This document shows positions 17,415 to 26,047 of a stretch of DNA of 64,000 nucleotides, one piece after another. The stretch covers positions 1,302,001 through 1,366,000 of the forward strand of contig NZ_STGB01000001.1 of the NCBI RefSeq assembly GCF_005222815.1. The letters are read 5' to 3'. The notes beneath the pieces were generated by a model that had not been told where the DNA came from, searched no databases, and saw only the letters and a list, made by a program, of their open reading frames with translations. The DNA comes from Roseomonas sp. AR75. GTDB lineage: Bacteria; Pseudomonadota; Alphaproteobacteria; Acetobacterales; Acetobacteraceae. The position numbers were made by a program, and so were the translations under genes. Each line of letters begins with the position of its first letter. Positions within the stretch are counted from its first letter, which is position 1.

Positions 17415-17446
17415 GACAAGTTGTCAACCGGTCCGGCCAGCGGACC
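17415..17446. promoter_or_regulatory. Two palindromes in a divergent promoter, putative GntR operators
   Basis: Two inverted repeats lie in the 143-base gap between the divergent binding-protein and GntR genes: GACAA-G-TTGTC at 17415-17425 and GGTCCG-N5-CGGACC at 17430-17446. A further GACCAG copy follows at 17451-17456. FCD-type GntR proteins typically bind one or two short palindromes beside their own gene. The sites are recognised by pattern and position only. Confidence 0.5.
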
Positions 17447-17484
17447 AGTAGACCAGCGCCACGCGGCTGCGTTACGCTGCCGCG

Positions 17485-18198
17485 ATGCATGACAGCCTCG
17501 CCCTGCTGCGCTCGGCGGTCTCCAGGCGCACGATGCGCGAGCAGATCACGGACCGCCTCGCCGGCATGATCCTTTCCGGCCTGCTGCGCCCCGGCGATGC
17601 GCTGCCGGGCGAGCGCGACCTGGCCGCGCAGCTCGATGTCAGCCGGGAGACGGTGCGCGGCGCCATCCAGGCGCTGGCGGCCCGCGGCCTGGTCGAGGTG
17701 GCGCAGGGTGCGCGTTCCCGCGTGCTTGCGGCCGCGCACTGGATCGCGCGCCCAGCACCCGTGGCGCGCTATACGCCGGAGGAGGTGCAGGGCGCGCGCC
17801 TGGTGCTGGAAGTGGCCGCGGCACGGGATGCGGCGCGGAACGCCGATGCCACGACGCGCGAACGCCTGACCGAACTGGTGGACGAACAGGGCCGCGCGCT
17901 GGACGACCCCGCAGCCTTCCATATCTGCGGCTCGGAATTCCACGCGACGCTGCAACGCGCCGGCGGCAACCGCCTGCTCGCCGCCCTGCTCGCCGAGGCG
18001 TACGGCCAGTCCTCCGAGCTCAGCCATCGCGCGCTCGCCGCGCCCGGCGCGATGCGCCGCTCCTGGCTGGACCACAAGCGCATCGCCGCCGCGATCGCGG
18101 CGCGCGATCCGGATGGCGCGGCGGCCGCGATGCGCCAGCATCTCGACCGCCTCGGCAAGGCGGCGAAGCGCGCCGGCGAGAAGCGCGACGCCGCCTGA
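17485..18198 (+). CDS. GntR family transcriptional regulator, FCD type
   Basis: Regulator of 237 residues. The N-terminal winged helix (about residues 14-80) carries the hallmark PGERDLAAQLDVSRETVRGAI, and the C-terminal helical FCD domain binds a small acid, often with a metal held by Asp/His residues (ICGSEFHATL is visible). It diverges from the TctAB-PdxA-DapA operon, with two palindromes between, so it is the likely regulator of that operon. Confidence 0.9.
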   Translation: MHDSLALLRSAVSRRTMREQITDRLAGMILSGLLRPGDALPGERDLAAQLDVSRETVRGAIQALAARGLVEVAQGARSRVLAAAHWIARPAPVARYTPEEVQGARLVLEVAAARDAARNADATTRERLTELVDEQGRALDDPAAFHICGSEFHATLQRAGGNRLLAALLAEAYGQSSELSHRALAAPGAMRRSWLDHKRIAAAIAARDPDGAAAAMRQHLDRLGKAAKRAGEKRDAA

Positions 18199-18238
18199 GG
18201 GCGGCAGATCGGTCGGAGAGGAGACCGCAAGCAGCGGT

Positions 18239-18772
18239 GTGATCGACGTGTTCAACTGCCTGCGCCGCCCGAACGAGGCATCGTTCGCCGGCGGCGTCTT
18301 CGTGATGGTGCAGCTCGCGGACCGACGCACCGGCGAGCTTTTCGCGGGCAAGCGCATTCCCGTCTCGCGAGACCGCCGCCGCGCGCTGATGGACAACCCC
18401 TCGCACCTGCTGGGCGTGGAGGCGCCGATCTCGGCAATGGCCGCCGGGCGGCTCGGCCATGCGATCCCGGCGCAGGGCTACCGCCCCGCGGTGGACCTGT
18501 TCGCGCGCGCCGCGTGCGAGCTGCCCGCTGGCCACCTCCTCGCCATCGAGGGGAACCGCCATGCCGTGCCGGGGCTGGATGCACTGCTGCTGCCGGCCGC
18601 GCCCACGCGCGGCGCATCGCCCGTGCCCCACTACCTCGCCGTGGGCCAGCGTCTGCGCCGGGCAGTGAAGGCGGGCGCGATGATCGGCTGCGACGACCTC
18701 GACATGCCTGCGGACACGCTGCTCTGGCATTTGCGCCAGGAGCAGGACGTGATGTTTCCTGCGGCGGGCTAG
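18239..18772 (+). pseudogene. Truncated SAF-domain NAD(P) oxidoreductase remnant
   Basis: About 177 codons that match, by pattern, only the C-terminal part of the homoserine-dehydrogenase-like oxidoreductases with a SAF domain (usually about 430 residues). Visible landmarks are the SHLLGVEAPISAMAAG stretch and the terminal AVKAGAMIGCDDLDMP to LRQEQDVMF SAF end. The N-terminal Rossmann domain is missing. There is no ATG; the first usable codon is a GTG at 18239 whose nearest purine-rich stretch is about 16 bases away. The frame runs back into the end of the GntR gene. I read it as a decayed or deleted gene, although a stand-alone SAF-type protein cannot be excluded. Confidence 0.55.
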
Positions 18773-18859
18773 ACGCCGCGCATCCCCGGCCTGCCGCCTC
18801 GCCGCTGGTGCCTGGCCGTGCCCCATCTGATGATGGAACACCGGGTGAAGGAGCTTCCG

Positions 18860-19000
18860 ATGACCGCGCTTTTCAACGTGCCGCATGATGCGACGCGCTT
18901 CCTCGCGCGTCCCGTCGCCATCGCGCTCGCGCCGCTCACGCCGGTCGTGTGGCCGCGCCCGCGCCGGGTGGCGCGCGCCACCCGGCGGCGGGTCGCCTGA
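18860..19000 (+). CDS. Small hypothetical protein (46 residues)
   Basis: Short frame with a good AAGGAG ribosome site six bases before the ATG, ending eight bases before the next gene. The product has a mildly hydrophobic centre and a very Arg-rich tail (PRPRRVARATRRRVA). I do not recognise it. It may be a real small protein or a leader for the downstream dehydrogenase gene. Confidence 0.4.
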   Translation: MTALFNVPHDATRFLARPVAIALAPLTPVVWPRPRRVARATRRRVA

Positions 19001-19008
19001 GGCTCGCC

Positions 19009-19884
19009 ATGCGCATCGGATTCATCGGCATCGGCCTGATGGGCGAGGCGATGGTGCGCCGCCTGCTCGAGCGTGGGCACACGGTCACCGCCTGGAACCT
19101 GGAGCCGGAACGGCTCGCCACCATCGTCCCGCTTGGCGCGGCTGCCGCGGAAAGCCCGGCGGCCGTCGCCGCCGCCAGCGAGATCGTGCTGACCTGCGTG
19201 CTGCACACGGAAGCCGTGCGCAGCGTCGTGCTCGGTGCAGGCGGCGTGGTGGAAGCCAAGGGAATGGCTGGCCGGCTGCTGGTCGATCTCTCCACCGCCG
19301 ATCCCGATGCGACGCGCACCATGGCCAAGGCCTTGCACGAACGCGCCGGCATGGGCTGGGTCGATGCGCCGGTGTCCGGCGGGCCGCCGGCGGCGCGTGC
19401 CGGCACGCTCGCGATCATGGCCGGCGGCACCGAGCCGGATGTCGCCGCGGCGATGCCGGTGCTGCGCGAGCTCGCCGCGAATGTCACGCGCATGGGGCCG
19501 GTCGGCGCGGGCCAGACGACGAAGCTTATCAACCAGGCCATCGTCGGCACCGGCTTCGTCGTGATGGCGGAGGCGCTGGCGCTGGCCGAGGCAGCCGGCA
19601 TCGATGCCGCCGCGGTGCCGGCCTGCCTCGCCGGCGGCTTTGCCGATGGCGAATTGCTGCGGCGGCTCTGGCCGCACATGCAGCAGCGCCGCTTCGACCA
19701 GCCCATCGGCTATGCCCGGCAGTTGCTGAAGGACATGCAGGCCGTGGAGGCGTTTGCCGCATCTGTCGGGCAGCATCTGCCGGTGGTCGCTGCCGCGGCC
19801 GCGCGCCAGGCGGCGTTCGTCGCGGATGGCAACGCCATGGCCGACAGCGCCGCGATCCTGCGACTCTACCGCCCCGATGGGTGA
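19009..19884 (+). CDS. 3-hydroxyisobutyrate dehydrogenase-like oxidoreductase
   Basis: Beta-hydroxyacid dehydrogenase of 291 residues. The N-terminal dinucleotide motif GFIGIGLMGEAM, the substrate loop DAPVSGGPPAARAGTL and the catalytic lysine K172 (GQTTKLINQ) are present, as in 3-hydroxyisobutyrate, tartronate-semialdehyde and related dehydrogenases. The ATG at 19009 matches the conserved start; the open frame continues 20 codons upstream without support. It is followed by an amidohydrolase with essentially no gap, so the two probably act in one pathway. Confidence 0.9.
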   Translation: MRIGFIGIGLMGEAMVRRLLERGHTVTAWNLEPERLATIVPLGAAAAESPAAVAAASEIVLTCVLHTEAVRSVVLGAGGVVEAKGMAGRLLVDLSTADPDATRTMAKALHERAGMGWVDAPVSGGPPAARAGTLAIMAGGTEPDVAAAMPVLRELAANVTRMGPVGAGQTTKLINQAIVGTGFVVMAEALALAEAAGIDAAAVPACLAGGFADGELLRRLWPHMQQRRFDQPIGYARQLLKDMQAVEAFAASVGQHLPVVAAAAARQAAFVADGNAMADSAAILRLYRPDG

Positions 19885-19894
19885 GGCCCGGCGG

Positions 19895-20881
19895 ATGCCA
19901 TCGCGCGAAGCCTATCTCGCAAGCGGGGACGACGCCGACCTGCCCGTGATCGACGCGCATCATCACATCTGGGACCTGCAGGCGAACCACCACCCTTGGC
20001 TGTCCGAGGAGCCGCCGCCGCCCTTCCGCTACGGCGACAGCGGGCCGCTGCGGCGCAACTACCTGCCCGCCGACTATCGCCGCGACGCCGCCGGCCAGAA
20101 CATCGTCGCGACCGTCTACATGGAAGCGGAGCACGACCCCGCCGACCCGCTCCGCGAGACGCGCTGGGTACACGACATCGCCTCGCGCGAGGGACTGCCG
20201 CAGGCCATGGCCGGCGCGGTCTTCCTCGATCGCCCCGATGCGGGCGCGATCATCCGTGCGCAGCAGGATTTCCCGCTGGTACGCAGCCTGCGCCACAAGC
20301 CCAAGGGCGTGGCGCGGCCCGAGGCGTATGACCCCGGACACCGCATCCCCGGCTCCATGCGCTGTCCGGTCTGGCGCGCCGGCTATCGCCTGCTCGCCGA
20401 CAGCCGGCTGTTCTTCGAATTGCAGACGCCCTGGTGGCACCTGCCCGACGCTCTGGAACTCGCGCGCGACTTCCCGGGCTCGCCGATCGTGCTGAACCAT
20501 CTCGGCCTGCCGGCGGACCGCAGCGAAGCGGGTCTCGCCGGCTGGCGGGCGGCCATGGCGCGCCTGTCGGAGGCGCCGAACATCCGCGTGAAGCTGTCCG
20601 GCATCTGCGTGCCCGGCGAGCGCTGGACGCCGGACCTGAATGGCTGGGTGGTGCTGGAGGCGGTGCGCCTGTTCGGCGCCGGGCGCTGCCTGTGGGCGAG
20701 CAACTATCCCGTGGATGGCCTCGTCGCCGGCTTTGCGGAGATCCTCGGGGCGATGCGGGCCATCACCGCCGGGCTGCCGCGCGCAGACCGGCTGGCGCTG
20801 TTCCACGATGTCGCGGCGCGCACCTACGGCCTGGCTCCCCAGCGCGACAGCGCCGCGGCGCCCGATGCCGTCAGGCGATAG
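19895..20881 (+). CDS. Amidohydrolase 2 family protein
   Basis: TIM-barrel metal-dependent hydrolase of 328 residues. The N-terminal metal motif DAHHHIWDL and a later VLNHLGLP His are typical of the lactonase/PDC-hydrolase group (2-pyrone-4,6-dicarboxylate hydrolase, rhamnonolactonase). I prefer the ATG at 19895, preceded by GGTGAGG; an ATG at 19877 would overlap the previous gene. The 3' end overlaps the end of the convergent DUF2161 gene by 58 bases. Likely opens a sugar-acid or aromatic-derived lactone before the dehydrogenase step. Confidence 0.88.
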   Translation: MPSREAYLASGDDADLPVIDAHHHIWDLQANHHPWLSEEPPPPFRYGDSGPLRRNYLPADYRRDAAGQNIVATVYMEAEHDPADPLRETRWVHDIASREGLPQAMAGAVFLDRPDAGAIIRAQQDFPLVRSLRHKPKGVARPEAYDPGHRIPGSMRCPVWRAGYRLLADSRLFFELQTPWWHLPDALELARDFPGSPIVLNHLGLPADRSEAGLAGWRAAMARLSEAPNIRVKLSGICVPGERWTPDLNGWVVLEAVRLFGAGRCLWASNYPVDGLVAGFAEILGAMRAITAGLPRADRLALFHDVAARTYGLAPQRDSAAAPDAVRR

Positions 20882-21510
20882 ACGCCACGGCGTTCGCGCT
20901 CGAACCAGCCATACACGTTGCGCAGCAGGATGCTGGCCGCGTCCTCCGCGACGCACCGCAGTGCCTTCACGGGCTGCGCGCCGTCGCGCAGCACCGTGGC
21001 GCAAGCCAGGGCGCGTTGACGATACGCGGTCATGATAGGCGCACGCGTCAACCCGCCCTCGGCCGGATCGCCAAGGCGCCGCCGATGCTCCTCGACCAGC
21101 CGGCTGCGCCGCCGCGTGTCGGGGCGTGGGCGATAGGGGCCGGGCTCGGCGAGGATCTCCACCCGGCCGTCGCCGGGCGAGATGCCCATCAGCCCGAAGC
21201 CGAGCATTCGGCACAGCTTGCGGACCCGCCTGTCGCGATCGCGCCCGCTGCGGCTCGTCCTGACCGCCAGCCACACCTCGTCGGCAATCGCCACCCGATC
21301 CACCGCCTGCAGCACCAGTTCCAGGCTGAAGCCGAGCTTCATCTCCGTGACCACCAGGAAGGTCGGATCGCCGGCGCGCAGCGCGACGATGTCGCAGCCG
21401 CAGATCTCGCCTTTCGGCTCGAGGCCAAGCTGCTCCAGGTGGTGCTTCGCGGCGGCGTAGAGCGAGGTCTCGGAACCGCGGCCAGGTCGGCGATTCGGGC
21501 TGGCTGCCAT
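20824..21510 (-). CDS. DUF2161 protein, PD-(D/E)XK nuclease-like fold
   Basis: Conserved alphaproteobacterial protein of 228 residues. It carries a nuclease-type core, ICGCDIVALRAGDPTFLVV followed by TEMKLGF, with the Asp and the E-x-K of the PD-(D/E)XK pattern. Members of the family have no proven biochemical role that I know of. The ATG at 21510 matches the conserved MAASPNRR-type start; the frame is open further upstream. Its 3' end overlaps the convergent amidohydrolase by 58 bases. Confidence 0.8.
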   Translation of the reverse strand: MAASPNRRPGRGSETSLYAAAKHHLEQLGLEPKGEICGCDIVALRAGDPTFLVVTEMKLGFSLELVLQAVDRVAIADEVWLAVRTSRSGRDRDRRVRKLCRMLGFGLMGISPGDGRVEILAEPGPYRPRPDTRRRSRLVEEHRRRLGDPAEGGLTRAPIMTAYRQRALACATVLRDGAQPVKALRCVAEDAASILLRNVYGWFERERRGVYRLTASGAAALSRWGARP

Positions 21511-21568
21511 GCCCGGCACTATCCCGCCCGGCGTCGCCTCGTGCCAGGGGCAGGCAAGAGCGCCGGCG

Positions 21569-22018
21569 CTATCCCTGCTTCCGAAGCGAGCGGACCTGCC
21601 GAAGGCCCGACTCCACGAAGCCGGTCGCGCGGCAGAAATCCCGCAGCGAGGGCGCATCCGCCGGCACCATGATCTCGAGCTTCCCGCAACCGGCAACACG
21701 TGCCGCCTGCGCGGCGGCCTTCAGCAGCAGCCGGCCAATCCCCCTGCGCCGATCCTCGACGCCGACCAGCAATGTCGTGATCTGCGCCGTCGGGCGTGGA
21801 TCGTCCAGGCCCCAGTACAAATGCAGGACGACGAGGCCACTCGGCGGCCCCCACTGCGCCGCGATCAGGGCCGCGCCGGGCGCATCGCGCATCGCCGCAA
21901 GGCGCTCGGCCAGGTCGCGGGCCTCGGCCGCGTGCCCCGCCGAGGCGAAGAGCTCCGCAAGACCGGGCGCATCGATGGGCGCCGCCGCGCGGATCTCCAG
22001 GCCGTAGCGGGAGGTCAC
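21569..22018 (-). CDS. GNAT family N-acetyltransferase
   Basis: Single GNAT domain of 149 residues. The acetyl-CoA-binding loop is EDRRRGIGRLLLKAA, and the C-terminal part (APSLRDFCRATGFVE) is typical. It starts at a GTG (22018). It is followed on the same strand, 58 bases later, by the DUF2161 gene. The acceptor (amine, amino acid or protein N-terminus) cannot be inferred. Confidence 0.85.
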   Translation of the reverse strand: MTSRYGLEIRAAAPIDAPGLAELFASAGHAAEARDLAERLAAMRDAPGAALIAAQWGPPSGLVVLHLYWGLDDPRPTAQITTLLVGVEDRRRGIGRLLLKAAAQAARVAGCGKLEIMVPADAPSLRDFCRATGFVESGLRQVRSLRKQG

Positions 22019-22104
22019 GAAGGCAGGCCCCTTGCGATGCGCATCGCCGCGCGCCCGGCAGCGTGCTGCCGGGCCGCGGGCAGGTCAACGTGGCGCGTGG
22101 TCGC

Positions 22105-23160
22105 TCAGCGCCAGAACCCCTTCGAGGCCATCCAGTCCTGCAGCACCTGCGCAACCTGGTCGCTGTTGCGGTCCATCATGACCATGTGGCTGTTGCCGCG
22201 GATGCCCATGGCGGGCAGGTCCACCTCGTCCACGCTGCCGCCGGCCTCGCGGATCGCCGCGGCGAAGCGGCGCGCATTGTTGCGGATGGTGCCCCAGCGA
22301 GGATCCACATCCACGAAGTCGCCGTAGAGGAACATCTGTGGGATGTCCTTCAGCGCGGCCGCCTGCGCCATCTGGCCGGTGCCTGCGGGCTCGATCAGCA
22401 GCAGCGCGCGGAACAGGTCGGGGCGGCGCTGCGCCACCTGCCACGCGAACGCGCCGCCCTGGCTGTGCGCGATCACCACACTCGGCCCCACGCGTTCCAG
22501 CAATGCGATGTAGCTGGCGATCGCGTCGTCGTCGGTTCCGAGGAAGCGCGCGACGGTGCCGCGCATGAAGTTCAGGTAGCTCGCCTCGTCGGTCGGGAAT
22601 TGCTGGCCGGGGCGGGTCTCCAGCCGCGCATAGGAACCGGGGCCCGCGCCGACGCGCCAGCGTTCCCAGGGATCGTGCATCGGCACGTAGAGCGGCGGCT
22701 GCCAGATCTGCGGCACCATCGCGCTGCTGCTGCGCCCGCGCTCCGCGGCATCGGTGACATAGGTCGCCCAGCCGCGGCGGATGAAGAAGTTGTCCCAACC
22801 GGCGCGGCCATCGGGCGTCGTCTCATAGGTCTTCCCGGTGAGATAGGCGCCGTGCCACAGCATCAGCGGCGCCGTGCCGCGCTGCTGCGCGGGGATCATG
22901 TACTGCGCGTACATCTGCCCGACGACGTAGCGGCCATTCGGGTCGATCCGCACCGGCGAGCCACCGACGGTCGGCAGGTATTCGCGGATCGGCTGGCCGG
23001 AGAGTTCCACGAGGCGCCCGCCGACATGGAAGGAGCCGAAGCCCTGCAGCGTCAGCGGCGCCTCCTGCGCCGCGGCACCCTGCACGCCCATGCCGCAGAG
23101 CATTGCCGCGACAAGCGGCCAGCGCGCCCGCTGGCGCCTGGCTCGAACCGGATCCGTCAT
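22105..23160 (-). CDS. Exported alpha/beta hydrolase (esterase-like)
   Basis: Secreted hydrolase of 351 residues. A signal peptide with basic start (RARRQRARW) and hydrophobic core ends near GAAAQ. The nucleophile elbow HSQGG and a late GNSHMVMMD His region complete the usual triad; LLLIEPAGTG precedes the acid strand. It begins 13 bases after the TTT binding-protein gene and is the last gene of the catabolic operon. It may release a carboxylic acid from an ester in the periplasm that the binding proteins then capture. This is inference. Confidence 0.88.
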   Translation of the reverse strand: MTDPVRARRQRARWPLVAAMLCGMGVQGAAAQEAPLTLQGFGSFHVGGRLVELSGQPIREYLPTVGGSPVRIDPNGRYVVGQMYAQYMIPAQQRGTAPLMLWHGAYLTGKTYETTPDGRAGWDNFFIRRGWATYVTDAAERGRSSSAMVPQIWQPPLYVPMHDPWERWRVGAGPGSYARLETRPGQQFPTDEASYLNFMRGTVARFLGTDDDAIASYIALLERVGPSVVIAHSQGGAFAWQVAQRRPDLFRALLLIEPAGTGQMAQAAALKDIPQMFLYGDFVDVDPRWGTIRNNARRFAAAIREAGGSVDEVDLPAMGIRGNSHMVMMDRNSDQVAQVLQDWMASKGFWR

Positions 23161-23173
23161 GCGTCCTTCCTCC

Positions 23174-24163
23174 TCATTCCGCCACGATATTGGCCGCGCG
23201 GATCACCTCCGCCCAGCGTGTGCGCTCCTCGCGCATGAAGGCCGCGAAGGCGGCCGCATCCATCGGGTAGGGGTCGGTGCCGTCCGCGCGCAGCCGCTGG
23301 AGCATCTCCGGCGACGACAGCGCGGCATCCACCGCCTGCGCGAGCTGCCCGAGGATCGGCGCCGGCGTGCCGCGCGGCGCAAGCAGGCCATACCATGCCG
23401 TCACGCGATAGCCCGGCAGCGTCTCCGCCACGGTCGGCACGTTCGGCAGTTGCGCCGCCCGGCGGTCGCCCGTGACGGCAAGGGCGCGCAGCTTGTTGCC
23501 CTCGATCAGCCCGAGCACCGAGGGCAGCGTGCTGGCGGTGACCGCGACATGGCCGGCGGCGACGTCGTTCAGCGCCGGCGCCGCGCCGCGGTAGGGAACG
23601 CTCGTCGCGGTGACGCCGGCGCGCTGCAGCAGCAACGCCATGGCGAGGTGACCGGCCGCCCCGATGCTGGGCGTCGCGTAGGTCATGCGGCCATTCGCCT
23701 GCCGCGCCTCGTCGATAAGCCCCTGCAGCGTCGTGGCGCGACTTCCGGGGCCGGCGACCACAACAAGCTGCGTCTCCGCCACCATCGCGATCGGCACCAA
23801 GGCCTCGGCCGGGTCCACCGGCATCGTGCCGCGGAACAGCGTGGGATTGACCGTCATCGGCCCCTGGTTGCCGATCAGCAGCGTGTAGCCGTCCGGCCGC
23901 GCATTCGCGACGAACTCCGTGGCCAGGTTCCCGCCGGCGCCGGGGCGGTTCTCCACCACCACTGACTGGTTCAGCCTGCCTTGCATGAAGCTCGCCAGCG
24001 TCCGCGCCAGCCCGTCCGTCCCGCCGCCGGGCGTATAGGGCAGCACGATGCGGATCGGCCGCGACGGCCAGGCCTCCTGCGCGCCCACCGCGCGCGGCCA
24101 CAGCCACGGCAGCATGAGGCCGAGGCCGATCGGGCGCGCCAGCGCCCGTCGCGGGATGCTCAT
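23174..24163 (-). CDS. TTT (Bug family) substrate-binding protein
   Basis: Periplasmic receptor of 329 residues with a signal peptide ending near AVGAQ and the family pattern RPIRIVLPYTPGGGTDGL and ENRPGAGGN. Its start overlaps the stop of the CitE-like gene (ATGA), and it is followed closely by the exported hydrolase. It is one of two binding proteins in this operon. They differ enough in sequence that each may recognise a different anion. Confidence 0.92.
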   Translation of the reverse strand: MSIPRRALARPIGLGLMLPWLWPRAVGAQEAWPSRPIRIVLPYTPGGGTDGLARTLASFMQGRLNQSVVVENRPGAGGNLATEFVANARPDGYTLLIGNQGPMTVNPTLFRGTMPVDPAEALVPIAMVAETQLVVVAGPGSRATTLQGLIDEARQANGRMTYATPSIGAAGHLAMALLLQRAGVTATSVPYRGAAPALNDVAAGHVAVTASTLPSVLGLIEGNKLRALAVTGDRRAAQLPNVPTVAETLPGYRVTAWYGLLAPRGTPAPILGQLAQAVDAALSSPEMLQRLRADGTDPYPMDAAAFAAFMREERTRWAEVIRAANIVAE

Positions 24164-25047
24164 GGCATGTCTCCTCCGTCCGGCGCCCGTCGCAGGATGC
24201 GCTGCGCCATGTCCAGATGCAGGCGTTCCACCATCTGGCCGTCGAGTTGGATGACGCCCGCGGCGCTGTTCGCAGGATCCGCGAAGGCGGCCTCCACGCC
24301 CCGCGCCCAGGCGATCTCCTCAGGCGCAGGCGAGAAAGCCGCGTTGCAGATGCCGATCTGGCCGGGGTGGATCAGCGTCTTGCCGTCCAGCCCGAGGTCG
24401 CGCGCCTGCTCGCATTCCTCGCGCAGCGCAGCCTCGTCGCCGATGGCGTTGCAGACGCCGTCGAGCAGGTCGAGCCCGTTCGCGCGCGCCGCGGCCAGCA
24501 CCGTCGCGATCCAGGGCAGCATGCCCGCACGGCCGCGCTGCAACCGCATGCCGGTTTCCCGGGACAGGTCGTTCAGGCCCATCACGAGAACGGCGAGGCG
24601 CGGCGTCTGTCGGCGAACGGCGTCCACGATGGCAAGCGCCTCCAGCACCGCACGCGGCGTCTCGATCATCGCCCAGATCGTGGTGTGCGCCGCGCCCGCT
24701 TCGTCCAGCGCGCGCGCAATCGGCAGCACATCGTCGGGCCCCTGCACCTTGGGGACCAGGATGGCGTCGGGCGCGGCGGCGATGGCCGCTGCGCGGTCGG
24801 CTTCGGCCCAGGGCGTGCCGGGCGCATTGACGCGCAGCACCACCTCGCGCCGACCGAAGCCGCCTTCGCGCACGGCTTCGCAGGCCATCGCGCGCGCCGC
24901 CTCCTTCGCGGCCGGCGCGACCGAATCCTCCAGATCGAGGATCACGGCATCCGCCTCCAGCTCCCGCGCCTTGCGCAGCGCACGGGCGTTGGACGCGGGC
25001 ATGTAGAGCGCGCTGCGGCGGCGCCGGTCGCGAGGTTCCGTCGTCAT
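24160..25047 (-). CDS. HpcH/HpaI-CitE family aldolase (acyl-CoA lyase)
   Basis: TIM-barrel lyase of 295 residues, CitE-like. The start SALYMPASNARALRKA and the magnesium motif DLEDSVAP (D38, E40, D41) are characteristic of citrate lyase beta, malyl-CoA and citramalyl-CoA lyases. It lies between two binding-protein genes and downstream of a MaoC-type hydratase. That pairing matches known hydratase plus citramalyl-CoA lyase modules of itaconate or mesaconate breakdown, which would give acetyl-CoA and pyruvate. Glyoxylate-forming malyl-CoA lyase is an alternative. Confidence 0.9.
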   Translation of the reverse strand: MTTEPRDRRRRSALYMPASNARALRKARELEADAVILDLEDSVAPAAKEAARAMACEAVREGGFGRREVVLRVNAPGTPWAEADRAAAIAAAPDAILVPKVQGPDDVLPIARALDEAGAAHTTIWAMIETPRAVLEALAIVDAVRRQTPRLAVLVMGLNDLSRETGMRLQRGRAGMLPWIATVLAAARANGLDLLDGVCNAIGDEAALREECEQARDLGLDGKTLIHPGQIGICNAAFSPAPEEIAWARGVEAAFADPANSAAGVIQLDGQMVERLHLDMAQRILRRAPDGGDMP

Positions 25048-25051
25048 CCCG

Positions 25052-26032
25052 CTATTCCAGCTTGATGCCGAGGCGTTCGATCACCTCGGACCAGAAGGCG
25101 AGCTCCGTGCGGGTGAAGGCGGCAAGTTCCTCGGGGTTCATGAAGGCGACATGGGTCCCGCTGTCCAGCGCGCGGCGCCGGAAGCCCTCGGTCTGCACCA
25201 CGCTGCGAATGGCATCAGACAGCCTGGCCACGACGGGTGCCGGCGTGCCGGCCGGCGCATAGATGCCGAACCAGGCTTCCAGCTCAAAGCCCGGCAGCCC
25301 GGCCTCCGCCGTGGTCGGCACGTCCGGCAGCATGGGATGGCGCTGCGGGCTGGTGATGGCCAGCGCGCGGACCGCGCCCTGCTGCACCAGCCCGACCACG
25401 GCGGGCGGCGTGGTGATGATCATGTCCATCGTGCCGGCGACGATGTCGTTCATTGCCGGGCCGGCGCCACGATAGGGAACATGCACCATCGGCGCGCCGA
25501 CCTGGCGCGCAAGCTGCTCGCCGCCGATATGCTGGATCGTGCCGACGCCAGAGGACGCGTAGTTCAGCTTGCCCGGATTGGCCTTGGCATAGGCGATCAG
25601 CTCCGCAAGCGTCCGCGCCGGCAGGTCCTTGCGCACGACGATGACATGCGGCGCCTTCAGCACCAGCGCCACCGGTGCGAAGCTGCGGATCGGATCCCAG
25701 GCCAGGTTGCGGAACAGGGCGGGGTTCGCGACATGCGAACCCGAATAGGCAAGCAGCAGCGTGTAGCCATCCGGCGCGGCGCGGGCGACCGCGGTCGCGG
25801 CGATGTTGCCCGCCGCCCCGGCGCGGTTCTCCACCAGCACCGTCTGCCCGAGCGCCGGCGTCAGCCCCTCCGCCAGAAGCCGCGCCGTGAAGTCGCCGCC
25901 GCCGCCGGGCGCCCCGGGCACGACGATGGTGACGGGACGCTCCGGAAAGCGCAGCGGCTGCGCGCCTGCGGGCCTGGCGAGCAGGGCAGCCGAGGCCAGT
26001 CCGATCGCGCCGCGCCGTGTTGTCTTGCTCAT
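25052..26032 (-). CDS. TTT (Bug family) substrate-binding protein
   Basis: Periplasmic receptor of 326 residues. The signal peptide starts with TTRRGAIGLASAAL and ends near AGAQ. The mature part has RPVTIVVPGAPGGGGDFTAR and ENRAGAAGN, the standard ligand-carboxylate region. It stands between the hydratase and CitE-like genes with gaps of 15 and 4 bases, so it is co-expressed with the catabolic enzymes. Confidence 0.92.
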   Translation of the reverse strand: MSKTTRRGAIGLASAALLARPAGAQPLRFPERPVTIVVPGAPGGGGDFTARLLAEGLTPALGQTVLVENRAGAAGNIAATAVARAAPDGYTLLLAYSGSHVANPALFRNLAWDPIRSFAPVALVLKAPHVIVVRKDLPARTLAELIAYAKANPGKLNYASSGVGTIQHIGGEQLARQVGAPMVHVPYRGAGPAMNDIVAGTMDMIITTPPAVVGLVQQGAVRALAITSPQRHPMLPDVPTTAEAGLPGFELEAWFGIYAPAGTPAPVVARLSDAIRSVVQTEGFRRRALDSGTHVAFMNPEELAAFTRTELAFWSEVIERLGIKLE

Positions 26033-26047
26033 GCCGTTCCTCCCCTC

